Shown here piece after piece: positions 1 through 8,034 of a stretch of DNA of 11,241 nucleotides (within the stretch, counting starts at the first letter, position 1; each line of letters begins with the position of its first letter). The stretch comes from CAZAGA01 sp041912175 (GTDB lineage Bacteria > Chloroflexota > Anaerolineae > Anaerolineales > UBA4823), in contig JAYRNN010000066.1 of the NCBI GenBank assembly GCA_041912175.1, forward strand, positions 1-11,241, read 5' to 3'. The notes under the pieces are model-generated. The model did no database searches, was not told the origin of the DNA, and worked only from the letters and a program-made list of their open reading frames with translations. Both the position numbers and the translations under genes were made by a program.

Positions 1-2
1 TA

Positions 3-149
3 AAGAACACCGTTCAGGCGCGCCAGTTGCTGGCGCGTCACGTGAGCCTGATCCAGGCGGAAAGCCAGGCTAGTCATTTAATCGAGGATGACCGAAGGCT
101 CATCCAACAGGCCAGTGAAGTCTTGGTGATGAAATTATCAGGCGCCTGA
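3..149 (+). CDS. C-terminal tail of an unrecognised protein (5' end outside window)
   Basis: An open frame enters from the left edge and ends at TGA 147-149, leaving 48 residues. The tail is predicted mostly helical and polar (Q-, A-, R- and E-rich, e.g. 'QARQLLARH' and 'RRLIQQASEVLVMKL'), with no membrane segment or recognisable motif. It lies 28 nt upstream of the ClC gene on the same strand, so it may be the previous member of the same operon. Too little is visible for a function; frame choice rests on it being the frame open to the window edge that ends just before the next ribosome binding site. Confidence 0.45.
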   Translation, partial: KNTVQARQLLARHVSLIQAESQASHLIEDDRRLIQQASEVLVMKLSGA

Positions 150-177
150 GATCGCGAATAAAAAGGAGAGCGTTAAA

Positions 178-1464
178 ATGATTGATCCTCAAGTAAGCCC
201 TAAAGCTTATCTTCGCCTGATGGCGCTCGTCATTTTGCTCGGATTGGTCAGCGCCCTGGTCACCTTTATCTTTATGGCTCTCGTCCATCAAGGCACTTCT
301 CTGCTCTGGACGGAAGCCGCGCAAGCGCTGGGTATTGCTCCGCCTCTGTTTACCTTGCTGGTTTGTACCTTCGGCGGTTTGTTGGTCGGGCTGCTGGTAA
401 AGTTCTTTGGCGATCATAGCGGCATCTTTTTCGAAGTGATGCGCGAATTTGGCAAAACTGGACGCTTTGATTATCGCAACGCGCCTGGGATCGTGATCAC
501 AGCCTTCGTGTCGCTCCTCTCCGGCGCAAGCCTCGGCCCTGAAGCGCCGTTGGCGGACGCCTGCGGCGGAATCGGCACTTTGGTCTCCGATAAGTTCAAG
601 CTCGATGAACAGGAAACGCGCACGATGGGTTATTCCGGGGTGAGCGGGATGCTGGCTGCATTCATCACCAATCCATTTGCCGGGGCGCTGCTGGGTATGG
701 AGTCTTCCCAAGGCGGGGTGGCCGGCATGGCGATGTATTTCTGGGTGTTGTTTCCCAGTCTGTTGGCATCGGCGGTATCCACGGTGGTCTTTGTCTGGCT
801 CAGCGGATCTTTCTTCGAGACATTATACAAGTTCCCAGAATATACGCCCCGGATGAGGGACATGATCTATGCCGCGCCGCTGGGCCTGCTCGGTGCGGTA
901 GTTGGCGTGCTGTTCATGCTTTCGCTCAAACGTCTGCAGCAGTTCTTTCAGGCATTGAAGGGGCGCGTGGTGCTGCGCGGTGTAATCGGCGGCCTGGGCA
1001 TGGGCATCATCGGCGCCCTTTTGCCGCTGACTCTATTCTCGGGCGAGGAGCAAACGGCTGAACTGATCACCCAGGCGGCAGAGATTGGCGTGGCGATGCT
1101 GATCGTGATTGGTCTCGTGAAGCTATTTGCCACCTCCCTGCTGCTGGCCACCGGCTGGAAGGGCGGCTATATCTTCCCAATCATGTTCGCCAGCGTCGCT
1201 TTGGGTCTGGCCATCGATCTGCTTTTTCCCAATATTCCCGTGGCGGTCGCCGTCGCAGCGACAATGGCGGGCGCGATGGTGGCAACTTTGCGAGCGCCTC
1301 TGTATGCGGCGCTCTTTACGGTGGTCCTGGTGCAGAAAGAAACCGCGGCTGTGATTGCTGTGGCTGTGGTTGTCGGCGCCTTGCTGACCGCATTATTGGG
1401 GTTGCGTGAGGCACGGCGAGCAGCCTCGCAGGCGCAAGTTAATGTGGAGGCTATCCATGAATAA
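178..1464 (+). CDS. ClC-family voltage-gated chloride channel / anion transporter
   Basis: A 428-residue polytopic membrane protein of the ClC superfamily (about 10 or more hydrophobic segments), expected to move Cl- or similar anions across the inner membrane as a channel or H+-coupled exchanger. Visible family signatures are G120-P-E-A-P124, which aligns with the ClC GREGP motif and keeps the gating glutamate as E122, and G329-G-Y-I-F-P334, which matches GxFxP. The first selectivity motif, normally GSGIP, is degenerate (GDHSG, residues 78-82). No CBS domains follow, as in many bacterial ClCs. The ATG at 178 follows AAGGAG (163-168) at 9-nt spacing. The end overlaps the next gene by 8 nt. 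Family assignment is confident; ion selectivity and channel-versus-exchanger behaviour cannot be read from sequence because the ion-filter motif diverges. Confidence 0.9.
   Translation: MIDPQVSPKAYLRLMALVILLGLVSALVTFIFMALVHQGTSLLWTEAAQALGIAPPLFTLLVCTFGGLLVGLLVKFFGDHSGIFFEVMREFGKTGRFDYRNAPGIVITAFVSLLSGASLGPEAPLADACGGIGTLVSDKFKLDEQETRTMGYSGVSGMLAAFITNPFAGALLGMESSQGGVAGMAMYFWVLFPSLLASAVSTVVFVWLSGSFFETLYKFPEYTPRMRDMIYAAPLGLLGAVVGVLFMLSLKRLQQFFQALKGRVVLRGVIGGLGMGIIGALLPLTLFSGEEQTAELITQAAEIGVAMLIVIGLVKLFATSLLLATGWKGGYIFPIMFASVALGLAIDLLFPNIPVAVAVAATMAGAMVATLRAPLYAALFTVVLVQKETAAVIAVAVVVGALLTALLGLREARRAASQAQVNVEAIHE
1446..1450 (+). promoter_or_regulatory. Ribosome binding site deciding the AI-2E permease start
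   Basis: GGAGG lies inside the end of the ClC gene, 6 nt before the ATG at 1457. It supports 1457 over the longer reading frame that opens at 1406, whose extra 17 residues are arginine-rich and come from ClC coding DNA read in another frame. Confidence 0.6.
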
Positions 1465-2587
1465 TCTATCTGGTCGTCTGGTTGTTTACCTGGTGGGGGC
1501 GGCAGCGATCTTCTTGATTCTGTTCGGGATTCGCGCGTCAGCATACATTATCAATCCAATCTTGCTGGCTTCCGTGATTACAATCACGGTGCTGCCGATC
1601 CCTAGCCGCTTATCGAAGCGGGGTATGCCCGGCTGGTTATCACTGGTGCTGACCATCCTGCTGGTTGTGCTGATTCTGGGGCTGGTCATTGCGACGGTTT
1701 TCTTTTCAATCACCAAACTGGCCACCGAGTTGCCGACCTACATGGATAGCGCTTCGCAGCAAGCCAGCTCGGACTTATCCACGACAGAGAATCCAGAGGC
1801 GAGCGCACAGGTTGAGCAGGTGACCACCTCGATCGGGCCGGTCGTGCAGAGTATGCTTGCAAGCGTGGCAAACATCTTGGTTCAATTCGGATTGGCTCTG
1901 GCTATCTTCTTTTTTATGATCAGCGCCGCCCTATCATTGCCCGCCCCGTCCCGCATGGGCCTGGATCCAAATCTACCCGCCATTAAACGCATTTCAACAC
2001 TCACCGAAGATGTGCGCAAATATATGACCGTCCTGACCGGGGTCAATTTCCTGGTCGGTATGGGCGATGCCATCTTGCTACTTTTTATGGGGGTAGATTA
2101 CGCTATTCTGTGGGGGCTGCTGGCGTGGTTCATGGGGTATATCCCCTCGATCGGCTTCATCATTGCCTTGATCCCACCGGTGCTGATGGCTTATGCACAA
2201 TACGGCCTGCAAACCGCACTGATCGTCCTGGTTGCCTATATCCTGATTAATGGGGGTATCCAGAACTTTTACCAGCCTAAGGTCATGGGAGACCGGTTGA
2301 AAATCTCTCCGGCAGTCGTGTTCGTCGGTTTGTTTATCTGGGGATACCTGTTGGGTGGGATCGGCGCCCTCCTGGCAGTCCCATTGACCCTGCTGGTGCT
2401 GATCATTATGGAGAATTTCGAAGGCACACGCCCCTTGGCTATTCTCTTCCGCTATACAGGTGAAGAGAAAAAAGAAGAGAGACAGGAGGCGGCAAAGAAT
2501 ATCAAAGGCCTGTGGGGAAAAGTGAAGGGTACTTTCAACTCTGATCACGATTCAGAAGATATTATCGATGAGCCAGAAAAGCAATAA
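1457..2587 (+). CDS. AI-2E family transporter / PerM-like permease
   Basis: A 376-residue membrane protein of family PF01594 (AI-2E/TqsA/PerM). Family members have been linked to autoinducer-2 export or to Na+/H+ exchange, so the substrate is not predictable here. It shows hydrophobic pairs near the N-terminus, an extramembrane central region (about residues 90-130, Ser/Thr/Gln/Glu-rich), and the conserved C-terminal half: 'YIPSIGFIIALIPP', 'PKVMGDRLKISP', and the family hallmark 'GGIGALLAVPLT'. The last 45 residues or so are highly charged and cytoplasmic. The start overlaps the ClC stop by 8 nt, and the stop overlaps the next start by 20 nt, so translation of the three genes is probably coupled. 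Length is normal for the family. Confidence 0.88.
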   Translation: MNNLSGRLVVYLVGAAAIFLILFGIRASAYIINPILLASVITITVLPIPSRLSKRGMPGWLSLVLTILLVVLILGLVIATVFFSITKLATELPTYMDSASQQASSDLSTTENPEASAQVEQVTTSIGPVVQSMLASVANILVQFGLALAIFFFMISAALSLPAPSRMGLDPNLPAIKRISTLTEDVRKYMTVLTGVNFLVGMGDAILLLFMGVDYAILWGLLAWFMGYIPSIGFIIALIPPVLMAYAQYGLQTALIVLVAYILINGGIQNFYQPKVMGDRLKISPAVVFVGLFIWGYLLGGIGALLAVPLTLLVLIIMENFEGTRPLAILFRYTGEEKKEERQEAAKNIKGLWGKVKGTFNSDHDSEDIIDEPEKQ

Positions 2588-3971
2588 GGTGTCCAGCATT
2601 CCATCTGTTCCGATGGCATCATCCCAAGCTCCCCTGGCATTCCACCTGCTTGCTAAGCCGACCGGGGCAGTGTGTAATCTGGATTGTAAATATTGCTTCT
2701 TCCTCTCGAAGGAGATGCTCTACCCCGGCAGTCGCTTTCGCATGGCAGACGAGCTGCTCGAAACCTATATCCGCCAGCTTTTAGATGCGCAGCAGCTCTC
2801 CGAAGTGACCATCTCCTGGCAAGGCGGCGAGCCGACCTTGATGGGACTGGATTTCTTCAAGCGTTCCATAGAACTGGTGGAGAAAAACAGGAAGACCGGA
2901 CAGACCATCCAGCATACGATCCAGACCAACGGCGCCAGGATCGATGATGGACTGGCGTCTTTCTTCAAGCAGCACAACTTCCTGGTTGGGCTGAGTGTAG
3001 ACGGACCGAAAGAGCTGCACGACGTTTATCGCGTGAACAAGGGCGGCTCCGGCAGTTTCGAGCAAGTCATGCGCGGATACCAATTCTTACAGAAGCACGG
3101 CGTCGACGTTAACATCCTGTGCACGGTTCACGCCGCCAATGGCGACCACCCGCTAGAGATTTATCACTTTTTTCGAGACGAGCTAAATGCCCAGTACATG
3201 CAGTTTATCCCGATCGTCGAGCGAGCCACGGCGGAGACGCTGCATCTGGCGAACCAGGGTTGGAGCGAGCGACCCGGCGCTGAACGTCCGCTTTATATGC
3301 AAATTGGCGAGCTGGTCACTGAGCGTTCGGTGAAACCGGAACAGTATGGGCATTTCTTGACCGCTATCTTTGACGAGTGGGTGCTGCGCGATGTCGGCAA
3401 GGTCTTCGTCCAATCCTTTGACGCCGCCCTGGCAAACTGGATCGGACAGCCCAGCTTGTGCATCTTCCAGCCCACCTGCGGCAACGCCCTCGCCCTGGAG
3501 CATAATGGCGACCTGTATTCCTGTGATCACTTTGTGGAGCCGGCTTTCTTGCTGGGGAATATCCAACAAACGCACATGATCGAGCTGGTCGCTTCTGACA
3601 AGCAGCGCAAATTCGGGCAAGATAAGTGGGACAGCCTGCCGAAATATTGCCGGGAGTGCGAGGTGCTTTTTGCCTGCTACGGGGAATGTCCGCGCAACCG
3701 TTTTATCCACACGCCGGATGGCGAGCCGGGGTTAAATTACCTGTGCGCCGGCTACAAGCTATTCTTCAACCACATCGACCGCCCCATGCGCATCATGGCT
3801 GAGCTGCTGCGCCATGGGCGTTACGCCGACGAGGTGATGAATATCCTGGCGATGGAGGAGATGCAAAAGGTCAAGCAAGCCATGGTTAAATCCCACCCCA
3901 ATGACCCTTGTCCCTGTGGAAGCGGGAGGAAATTCAAGAATTGTCATGGTAGGATTAAACCGAAGAAATGA
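2568..3971 (+). CDS. Radical SAM anaerobic sulfatase-maturating enzyme homologue with SEC-C tail
   Basis: A 467-residue cytosolic radical SAM/SPASM enzyme. Known members (anSME) oxidise a Cys or Ser of a sulfatase to the catalytic formylglycine. The SAM cluster motif is C36-NLD-C40-KY-C43. 'WQGGEPTLMG' (84-93) is the typical glycine-rich SAM-binding stretch, followed by 'QTNG' and 'SVDGP'. The C-terminal half carries the SPASM cysteines C298, C304, C319, C361, C364, C370, C374 and C393. 'YSCD' (317-320) keeps the Asp next to a cluster cysteine, which I recall acting as general base in characterised anSMEs. Residues 445-460 add a SEC-C zinc motif (C448, C450, C459, H460), making it longer than the usual 370-400 residues. 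The start at 2568 lacks a strong Shine-Dalgarno; ATG 2613 or GTG 2589 are alternatives. No sulfatase lies in the window, so the substrate is unknown. Confidence 0.88.
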   Translation: MSQKSNKVSSIPSVPMASSQAPLAFHLLAKPTGAVCNLDCKYCFFLSKEMLYPGSRFRMADELLETYIRQLLDAQQLSEVTISWQGGEPTLMGLDFFKRSIELVEKNRKTGQTIQHTIQTNGARIDDGLASFFKQHNFLVGLSVDGPKELHDVYRVNKGGSGSFEQVMRGYQFLQKHGVDVNILCTVHAANGDHPLEIYHFFRDELNAQYMQFIPIVERATAETLHLANQGWSERPGAERPLYMQIGELVTERSVKPEQYGHFLTAIFDEWVLRDVGKVFVQSFDAALANWIGQPSLCIFQPTCGNALALEHNGDLYSCDHFVEPAFLLGNIQQTHMIELVASDKQRKFGQDKWDSLPKYCRECEVLFACYGECPRNRFIHTPDGEPGLNYLCAGYKLFFNHIDRPMRIMAELLRHGRYADEVMNILAMEEMQKVKQAMVKSHPNDPCPCGSGRKFKNCHGRIKPKK

Positions 3972-3977
3972 GGACCT

Positions 3978-4195
3978 ATGAAACGCAAAGTCCATGGTGT
4001 CATTAATCCGGCATCTGGGAGACCGAAACGGACAAAAGAGATATTTTTATCGAGCACTGGCAGGCGCGCCAGATCAGGGTCGAAGTCGAGCCACCTCAGC
4101 CGGTGCAGGTGGATGGCGAGATGGTAGACGAAACGCCGATCAGCGCAGAAGTCATGCCTGGGGCGCTCAAGATAATCGTGCCAAAATCAGTTTAA
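3978..4195 (+). pseudogene. Diacylglycerol/lipid kinase remnant (internally deleted and frameshifted)
   Basis: A start region (ATG 3978, preceded by GAGG at 3970-3973) encodes 'MKRKVHGVINPASG', the classic first strand and NPxSG nucleotide-binding loop of DAGK/YegS/BmrU lipid kinases. Shortly after, in a different frame (about 4019-4195, ending TAA), the DNA encodes the family's C-terminal signature: 'RVEVEPPQPVQVDGE' followed by 'PGALKIIVP'. About 200 or more central residues, including the GGDGT catalytic loop, are missing; intact kinases are near 300 residues. Frame 1 itself stops at a TAG near 4122, so no product joins the two ends. The remnant sits 18 nt before the K+ channel genes and was probably once an intact operon member. 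An assembly collapse is the alternative to a true deletion. Confidence 0.82.
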
Positions 4196-4202
4196 AGATG
4201 TC

Positions 4203-4206
4203 AAGG
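4203..4206 (+). promoter_or_regulatory. Ribosome binding site deciding the KtrA start
   Basis: AAGG sits 7 nt before the ATG at 4214. A TTG two codons earlier (4208) would leave almost no spacing, so 4214 is the better start. Confidence 0.5.
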
Positions 4207-4213
4207 ATTGGCG

Positions 4214-4885
4214 ATGTCAATATTTAAGAAAAACAAAGAGAAAGAGAATGAATTTGCCATCATCGGCCTGGGTACCTTTGGCAGCAGCCTGGCGCGCCGT
4301 CTGGAAGCCCTGGGGCACCCGGTATTAGGGATAGATGTCGACCCGCACGCGGCAAAAGTCATCTCTGATGAAATTACCGAAACCGTCGTTCTGGATGCAA
4401 CCGACGAGGACGCCCTGCGCCAGGTGGACATCGCTGCCTTTCGAACGGTTGCGGTGGCTGTGTCAGGCAATTTTGAAGCCGACGCGCTGATTACCTCAAC
4501 CTTAAAAAATTTGGGCATACCGAATGTGATTTGCGTATCCAATTCGAATCGCCATCGAGAAATTCTATTGCGCATTGGCGCAGATCGGGTGATCTTGCCT
4601 GATGAGGAGAGCGGCTACCAATTGGCGGATGAGCTAAGCATCCCAGGCATGTTGCAACGCCTGCATCTAAGCCAGGAGTATAGCTTGATCGAGATCAAAC
4701 TCCCACAGAGTCTGATTGGTAAAGGTGTCGAGGTCTGCGAACCTTACGAAGTTACCGTGGTACTCATCTTGCGCGGGGATGAGCTCATCGTCAATCCTGA
4801 CCAGGACACCCCTTTTACAGCGGATGATATCCTGGTGCTGGTGGGTGAAAAGCGCCGCCTGGCGGAATTCAGCAATCTGGAATGA
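4214..4885 (+). CDS. ktrA: KtrA/TrkA-type RCK regulatory subunit of K+ uptake
   Basis: A 223-residue cytosolic protein with one RCK module: a Rossmann RCK_N domain (about residues 13-130) with GLGTFG (18-23) as the dinucleotide loop and acidic residues at the end of the second strand ('IDVDP', 40-44), then an RCK_C domain (about 140-220). A single RCK unit is the KtrA layout; E. coli TrkA has two in tandem. Such subunits form an octameric ring under the channel dimer and gate it according to bound nucleotide (ATP/ADP or NAD(H)). The stop overlaps the next ATG (ATGA at 4882-4885), so it is translationally coupled to its channel partner. The first 12 residues are Lys/Glu-rich and probably flexible. 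The name is by architecture; specificity for K+ comes from the neighbour. Confidence 0.9.
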   Translation: MSIFKKNKEKENEFAIIGLGTFGSSLARRLEALGHPVLGIDVDPHAAKVISDEITETVVLDATDEDALRQVDIAAFRTVAVAVSGNFEADALITSTLKNLGIPNVICVSNSNRHREILLRIGADRVILPDEESGYQLADELSIPGMLQRLHLSQEYSLIEIKLPQSLIGKGVEVCEPYEVTVVLILRGDELIVNPDQDTPFTADDILVLVGEKRRLAEFSNLE

Positions 4886-6312
4886 GCAATCCAAAGGCTA
4901 CCCAATCCAAAAAACCAAAAACCGGAGCCTCAAGCAGCCGGCAACGCGTGATCCGATTTAAAGGCGGCGCCAGAATCGGGCATTCACGCCAGTTCCCGGT
5001 TGCCTTGCAGTTGGTGGTTGGGCTGAGCGCATTAATCGCCATCGGGACCGCTTTGTTGTTGATCCCAGGTGCAGCCACGCGGAATCTAACCTTCATAGAA
5101 TCCTTCTTCACCGCCACCTCCGCCGCAGCGGTGACCGGTTTGAGCCTTTTCCCGATCAGCACCGATCTGACCATTTGGGGACAGCTAATCTTACTGCTGC
5201 TGGTCCAAATCGGTGGAGTGGGGTTGATCGTGGTGGTCGTTCTGGTATTTCGCCTGATCGGACGCCAGGTGACCCTTGGGGATCGATTGGCAGTGACCAG
5301 CTCACTGGGATTGGATCGCCCCGAGGAGATTGCCCTGGTCATGGTCAGAGCGATTGGATTGATGTTATTGATCGAGGGGATTGGCGCAGTGTTACTGTTT
5401 TTGCATTGGCGTATCTCCGGGATCGTCCCCGCAAGTAAAGCAGCTTATTACGCCATATTTCATGCTGTCACCGCTTACTGCAATGCCGGTTTTGATCTCT
5501 TCTATGGTCTGCCCGAGTATCCAAATGGCATCCCGACCGATCCATTAAGCCTGGTCATCATGGGAGGATTGATCATCCTGGGAGGTCTAGGGATACCCGT
5601 GTACATGGACTTGATTTACCGAAGACGGCGCCCGTTTTCGTTGCACACGCGCCTGACCATTGGCATTACGCTTGTGCTAATTTTGCTGGGTTGGATCGGA
5701 TTGCTGATCTCTGAATATCGCATGACAGGTGTGTTAAGCAATATGCCCTTCGGCCAGCGAGCTATGCTTGCCTGGTTCCAATCTGTCTCTGCCCGGACGG
5801 CTGGTTTTCCTGGCTTACCGGGCTTCAGCGAGCTGAATTTCCCCAGCATATTGATGCTGGCGGCGTTTATGTTCATCGGTACAGCGCCTGCCTCTACCGG
5901 CGGCGGGATTACCACGGGGACATTCGTGGTTTTATGGCTGGCGGTGATCAGCTATGCACGTGGGCTGGATAAAATCCGTGTTGGGAAGCGCACCCTGCCA
6001 GGGAATTTGCTGATGCGTTCATTGGTTGTCTTCGTGATCAGCTTCAGCCTGGTTAGCCTGGCAACCTGGCTGATCTTGCTTACCAATCCTTTCGGTTTTG
6101 AGCAGACCCTATTCGAAGTGGTGTCGGCTTATTCAACCACCGGGCTATCCTTAGGTATTACCACAGGATTGAACACGATCGGTCGCCTGATCATCATCTT
6201 CACCATGTTCGCCGGGCGCCTGGGCGCGATCACGATCATGATCTCCTTGCTGGGGCGTGACAAGGGCAAGAAATTGATCGATTATCCCGAAGAATCTATT
6301 TTGATCGGTTAA
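4882..6312 (+). CDS. ktrB: KtrB/TrkH family K+ channel subunit
   Basis: A 476-residue polytopic protein of the superfamily of K+ transporters, built from four pseudo-repeats of membrane helix, pore loop, membrane helix. All four pore loops are visible, each with the filter glycine: 'VTGLS' (84-88, G86), 'CNAGF' (200-204, G203), 'RTAGF' (305-309, G308) and 'STTGLS' (418-423, G421). 'AGRLG' (444-448) supplies the conserved arginine (R446) in the last inner helix that obstructs the pore in the KtrB/TrkH family. The N-terminal 40 residues are basic and cytoplasmic. It overlaps ktrA by 4 nt and together they should form a complete Ktr-like K+ uptake system. Glycine in all four filter positions suggests K+ rather than Na+ preference. 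Confidence 0.93.
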   Translation: MSNPKATQSKKPKTGASSSRQRVIRFKGGARIGHSRQFPVALQLVVGLSALIAIGTALLLIPGAATRNLTFIESFFTATSAAAVTGLSLFPISTDLTIWGQLILLLLVQIGGVGLIVVVVLVFRLIGRQVTLGDRLAVTSSLGLDRPEEIALVMVRAIGLMLLIEGIGAVLLFLHWRISGIVPASKAAYYAIFHAVTAYCNAGFDLFYGLPEYPNGIPTDPLSLVIMGGLIILGGLGIPVYMDLIYRRRRPFSLHTRLTIGITLVLILLGWIGLLISEYRMTGVLSNMPFGQRAMLAWFQSVSARTAGFPGLPGFSELNFPSILMLAAFMFIGTAPASTGGGITTGTFVVLWLAVISYARGLDKIRVGKRTLPGNLLMRSLVVFVISFSLVSLATWLILLTNPFGFEQTLFEVVSAYSTTGLSLGITTGLNTIGRLIIIFTMFAGRLGAITIMISLLGRDKGKKLIDYPEESILIG

Positions 6313-6326
6313 CACTGAGCCTATTT

Positions 6327-8030
6327 ATGAACACAATCAAACCCGAAAAAAAGTTTCTGAATTCCGATTTGTTGGCTGGGCTGACCTTTGCCCTGGTAAA
6401 CATCCCGCAGTCAATGGCTCATGCTATGCTGGCGTCTGTCAATCCTGTGCTCGGCCTGTACACGCTGATGCTGGCAACACCCGCCGGGGCGCTATTCAGC
6501 AGTGCAGTGTTCATGAACATTTCGACGACCAGCGCGCTGGCGGTTGCAGCCGGTGATACGCTGATCGCCTATCCGTCGAGTGAGCGGGGACTTGTCCTGG
6601 TGACCCTGGTGATCTTAATCGGTGTGTTCCAGATCATCCTGGGGTTGTTTCGCCTGGGTTGGGTAACCCGCTTTATCCCGTTTTCGGTGATGACCGGTTT
6701 CATGACTGGGGTAGCCGTGCTGATTATTATCGGCCAGCTTGGCGACTTTACCGGTTATTACAGCTCGTATTCGGGCAAAATTGCCCAGTTGGCTGATTTG
6801 ATGCTGAACACGGAATCGATCGAATGGGCAAGTCTTGCGATTGGTCTGTTGACGATCGCCCTGATCTACGTGCTGGGAAGGACACGTCTTTCTAAGTTCT
6901 CCCTGATCCTGGCTCTGCTGCTAGCCTCAGGGGTAGCCATCTTGCTGAACAAGGCTTTTGCAACAAGCATAAAGCTGGTGGGAGATATTGCCGAAGTGCC
7001 GCGTGCCTTTCCCAGTCTGGTACTGCCTGATCTGAAGCTGATTGGCGCGTTGATTATCCCAGCGATCGCCATCGGGATCATCGGCCTGGTACAGGGCGCC
7101 GGGGTCAACCAGACCTTCCCCAACCCAGATGGAAAATTTTCGAACATATCACGAGATTTTCTCGGGCAGGGAGTCGCCAACCTGGCGGGCGGCTTCTTTG
7201 GCGGCATCCCGGCTGGAGGGTCCAGCTCGGGGACGGCGTTGATTATTAGCGCCGGAGCCCGCTCGCGCTGGGCGAATATCTTTGCCGGTGTGTTCGTGGC
7301 GCTGATTGTGTTACTGTTTGCCAACCTGGTTGAAATGGTCGCTATGCCGGCCCTGGCCGGGCTGGTGATTGTAGCTGGGATCCAGATGGTCAATGTGAAT
7401 GCCATCCAGACCGTATGGCAGACGAACGTTATTGCGCGAACCATGATGGTGATCACCTTTGGCTCCACGCTGGTCATGCCGCTGCAGTACGCTGTGTTTC
7501 TCGGTGTGGCAATCTCGATTTTGCTGGTCGTTTTCCAACAGTCGAATGCCTTACGGATCGTTAAATGGGATACCCAGGACACGGGTTGGCCGGTTGAGCG
7601 ACCTGCGCCTAAGCAGCTTGAATCGGATAGCGTGACGGTGCTTTATGTCTATGGCAATCTTTTCTATGCTGCTGCGAAAACGTTTGAGAAGAGCCTGCCA
7701 TCCGCCGAAGGCACCAGGCGGGCGGTTGTGATTTTGCTCTTACGCGGCTTTGAAGATATAGGCAGCACGGTGACCGAGGTATTGCGCCGCTACACGCAAG
7801 CCTTACAAGCCAATTCTGGCAAGTTAATCCTGGCTGGTCTTTCCCCAGGATTACGGGATCAGCTCCAACGAACTGGGATGCTCAACTTGATCGGCGAGGA
7901 GAATGTTTTTCTGGCTACCGAGACAATTGGTGAAGCCGGCAATGCCGCACTGCGCGCGGCAACGGATTGGCTGAGCGAGACCGCGCCAGAGGAGGATGCT
8001 GCCGGGCGTCTGAGCGATGAACAGGAGTAG
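6327..8030 (+). CDS. SulP family anion transporter with C-terminal STAS domain
   Basis: A 567-residue SLC26/SulP protein: transmembrane domain about 11-405, STAS domain about 433-550. 'NIPQSMAHAMLASVNPVLGLY' positions 25-45 match the SulP signature, and 'GGIPAGGSSSGTALIISAGA' (292-311) matches the conserved segment before the tenth helix. Family members carry sulfate, bicarbonate or other anions, some coupled to Na+ or H+; the substrate is not deducible. The STAS domain ('VTVLYVYGNLFYAAA', 436-450) lacks a clear DSxG phospho-acceptor motif; the corresponding stretch reads 'RGFEDIGSTV' (473-482). The gene starts 14 nt after ktrB with only a weak Shine-Dalgarno (GAG near 6316) and ends 4 nt before the next start, so it belongs to the same transcription unit. 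Confidence 0.88.
   Translation: MNTIKPEKKFLNSDLLAGLTFALVNIPQSMAHAMLASVNPVLGLYTLMLATPAGALFSSAVFMNISTTSALAVAAGDTLIAYPSSERGLVLVTLVILIGVFQIILGLFRLGWVTRFIPFSVMTGFMTGVAVLIIIGQLGDFTGYYSSYSGKIAQLADLMLNTESIEWASLAIGLLTIALIYVLGRTRLSKFSLILALLLASGVAILLNKAFATSIKLVGDIAEVPRAFPSLVLPDLKLIGALIIPAIAIGIIGLVQGAGVNQTFPNPDGKFSNISRDFLGQGVANLAGGFFGGIPAGGSSSGTALIISAGARSRWANIFAGVFVALIVLLFANLVEMVAMPALAGLVIVAGIQMVNVNAIQTVWQTNVIARTMMVITFGSTLVMPLQYAVFLGVAISILLVVFQQSNALRIVKWDTQDTGWPVERPAPKQLESDSVTVLYVYGNLFYAAAKTFEKSLPSAEGTRRAVVILLLRGFEDIGSTVTEVLRRYTQALQANSGKLILAGLSPGLRDQLQRTGMLNLIGEENVFLATETIGEAGNAALRAATDWLSETAPEEDAAGRLSDEQE
8023..8027 (+). promoter_or_regulatory. Ribosome binding site deciding the YihY start
   Basis: AGGAG lies in the last codons of the SulP gene, 7 nt before ATG 8035. 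This favours 8035 over the in-frame ATG at 8017, which has no comparable site. Confidence 0.6.
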
Positions 8031-8034
8031 CTCG

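Noticed and set aside
1406..1456. Upstream start for the AI-2E permease adding 17 residues
   Set aside because: The extra residues are arginine-rich out-of-frame ClC sequence, while ATG 1457 has GGAGG at good spacing.
3994..4227. 77-codon + strand frame between the radical SAM gene and ktrA
   Set aside because: It is the third frame of the diacylglycerol kinase remnant; its Arg/Gly-rich product is meaningless, while the two other frames carry recognisable kinase ends.
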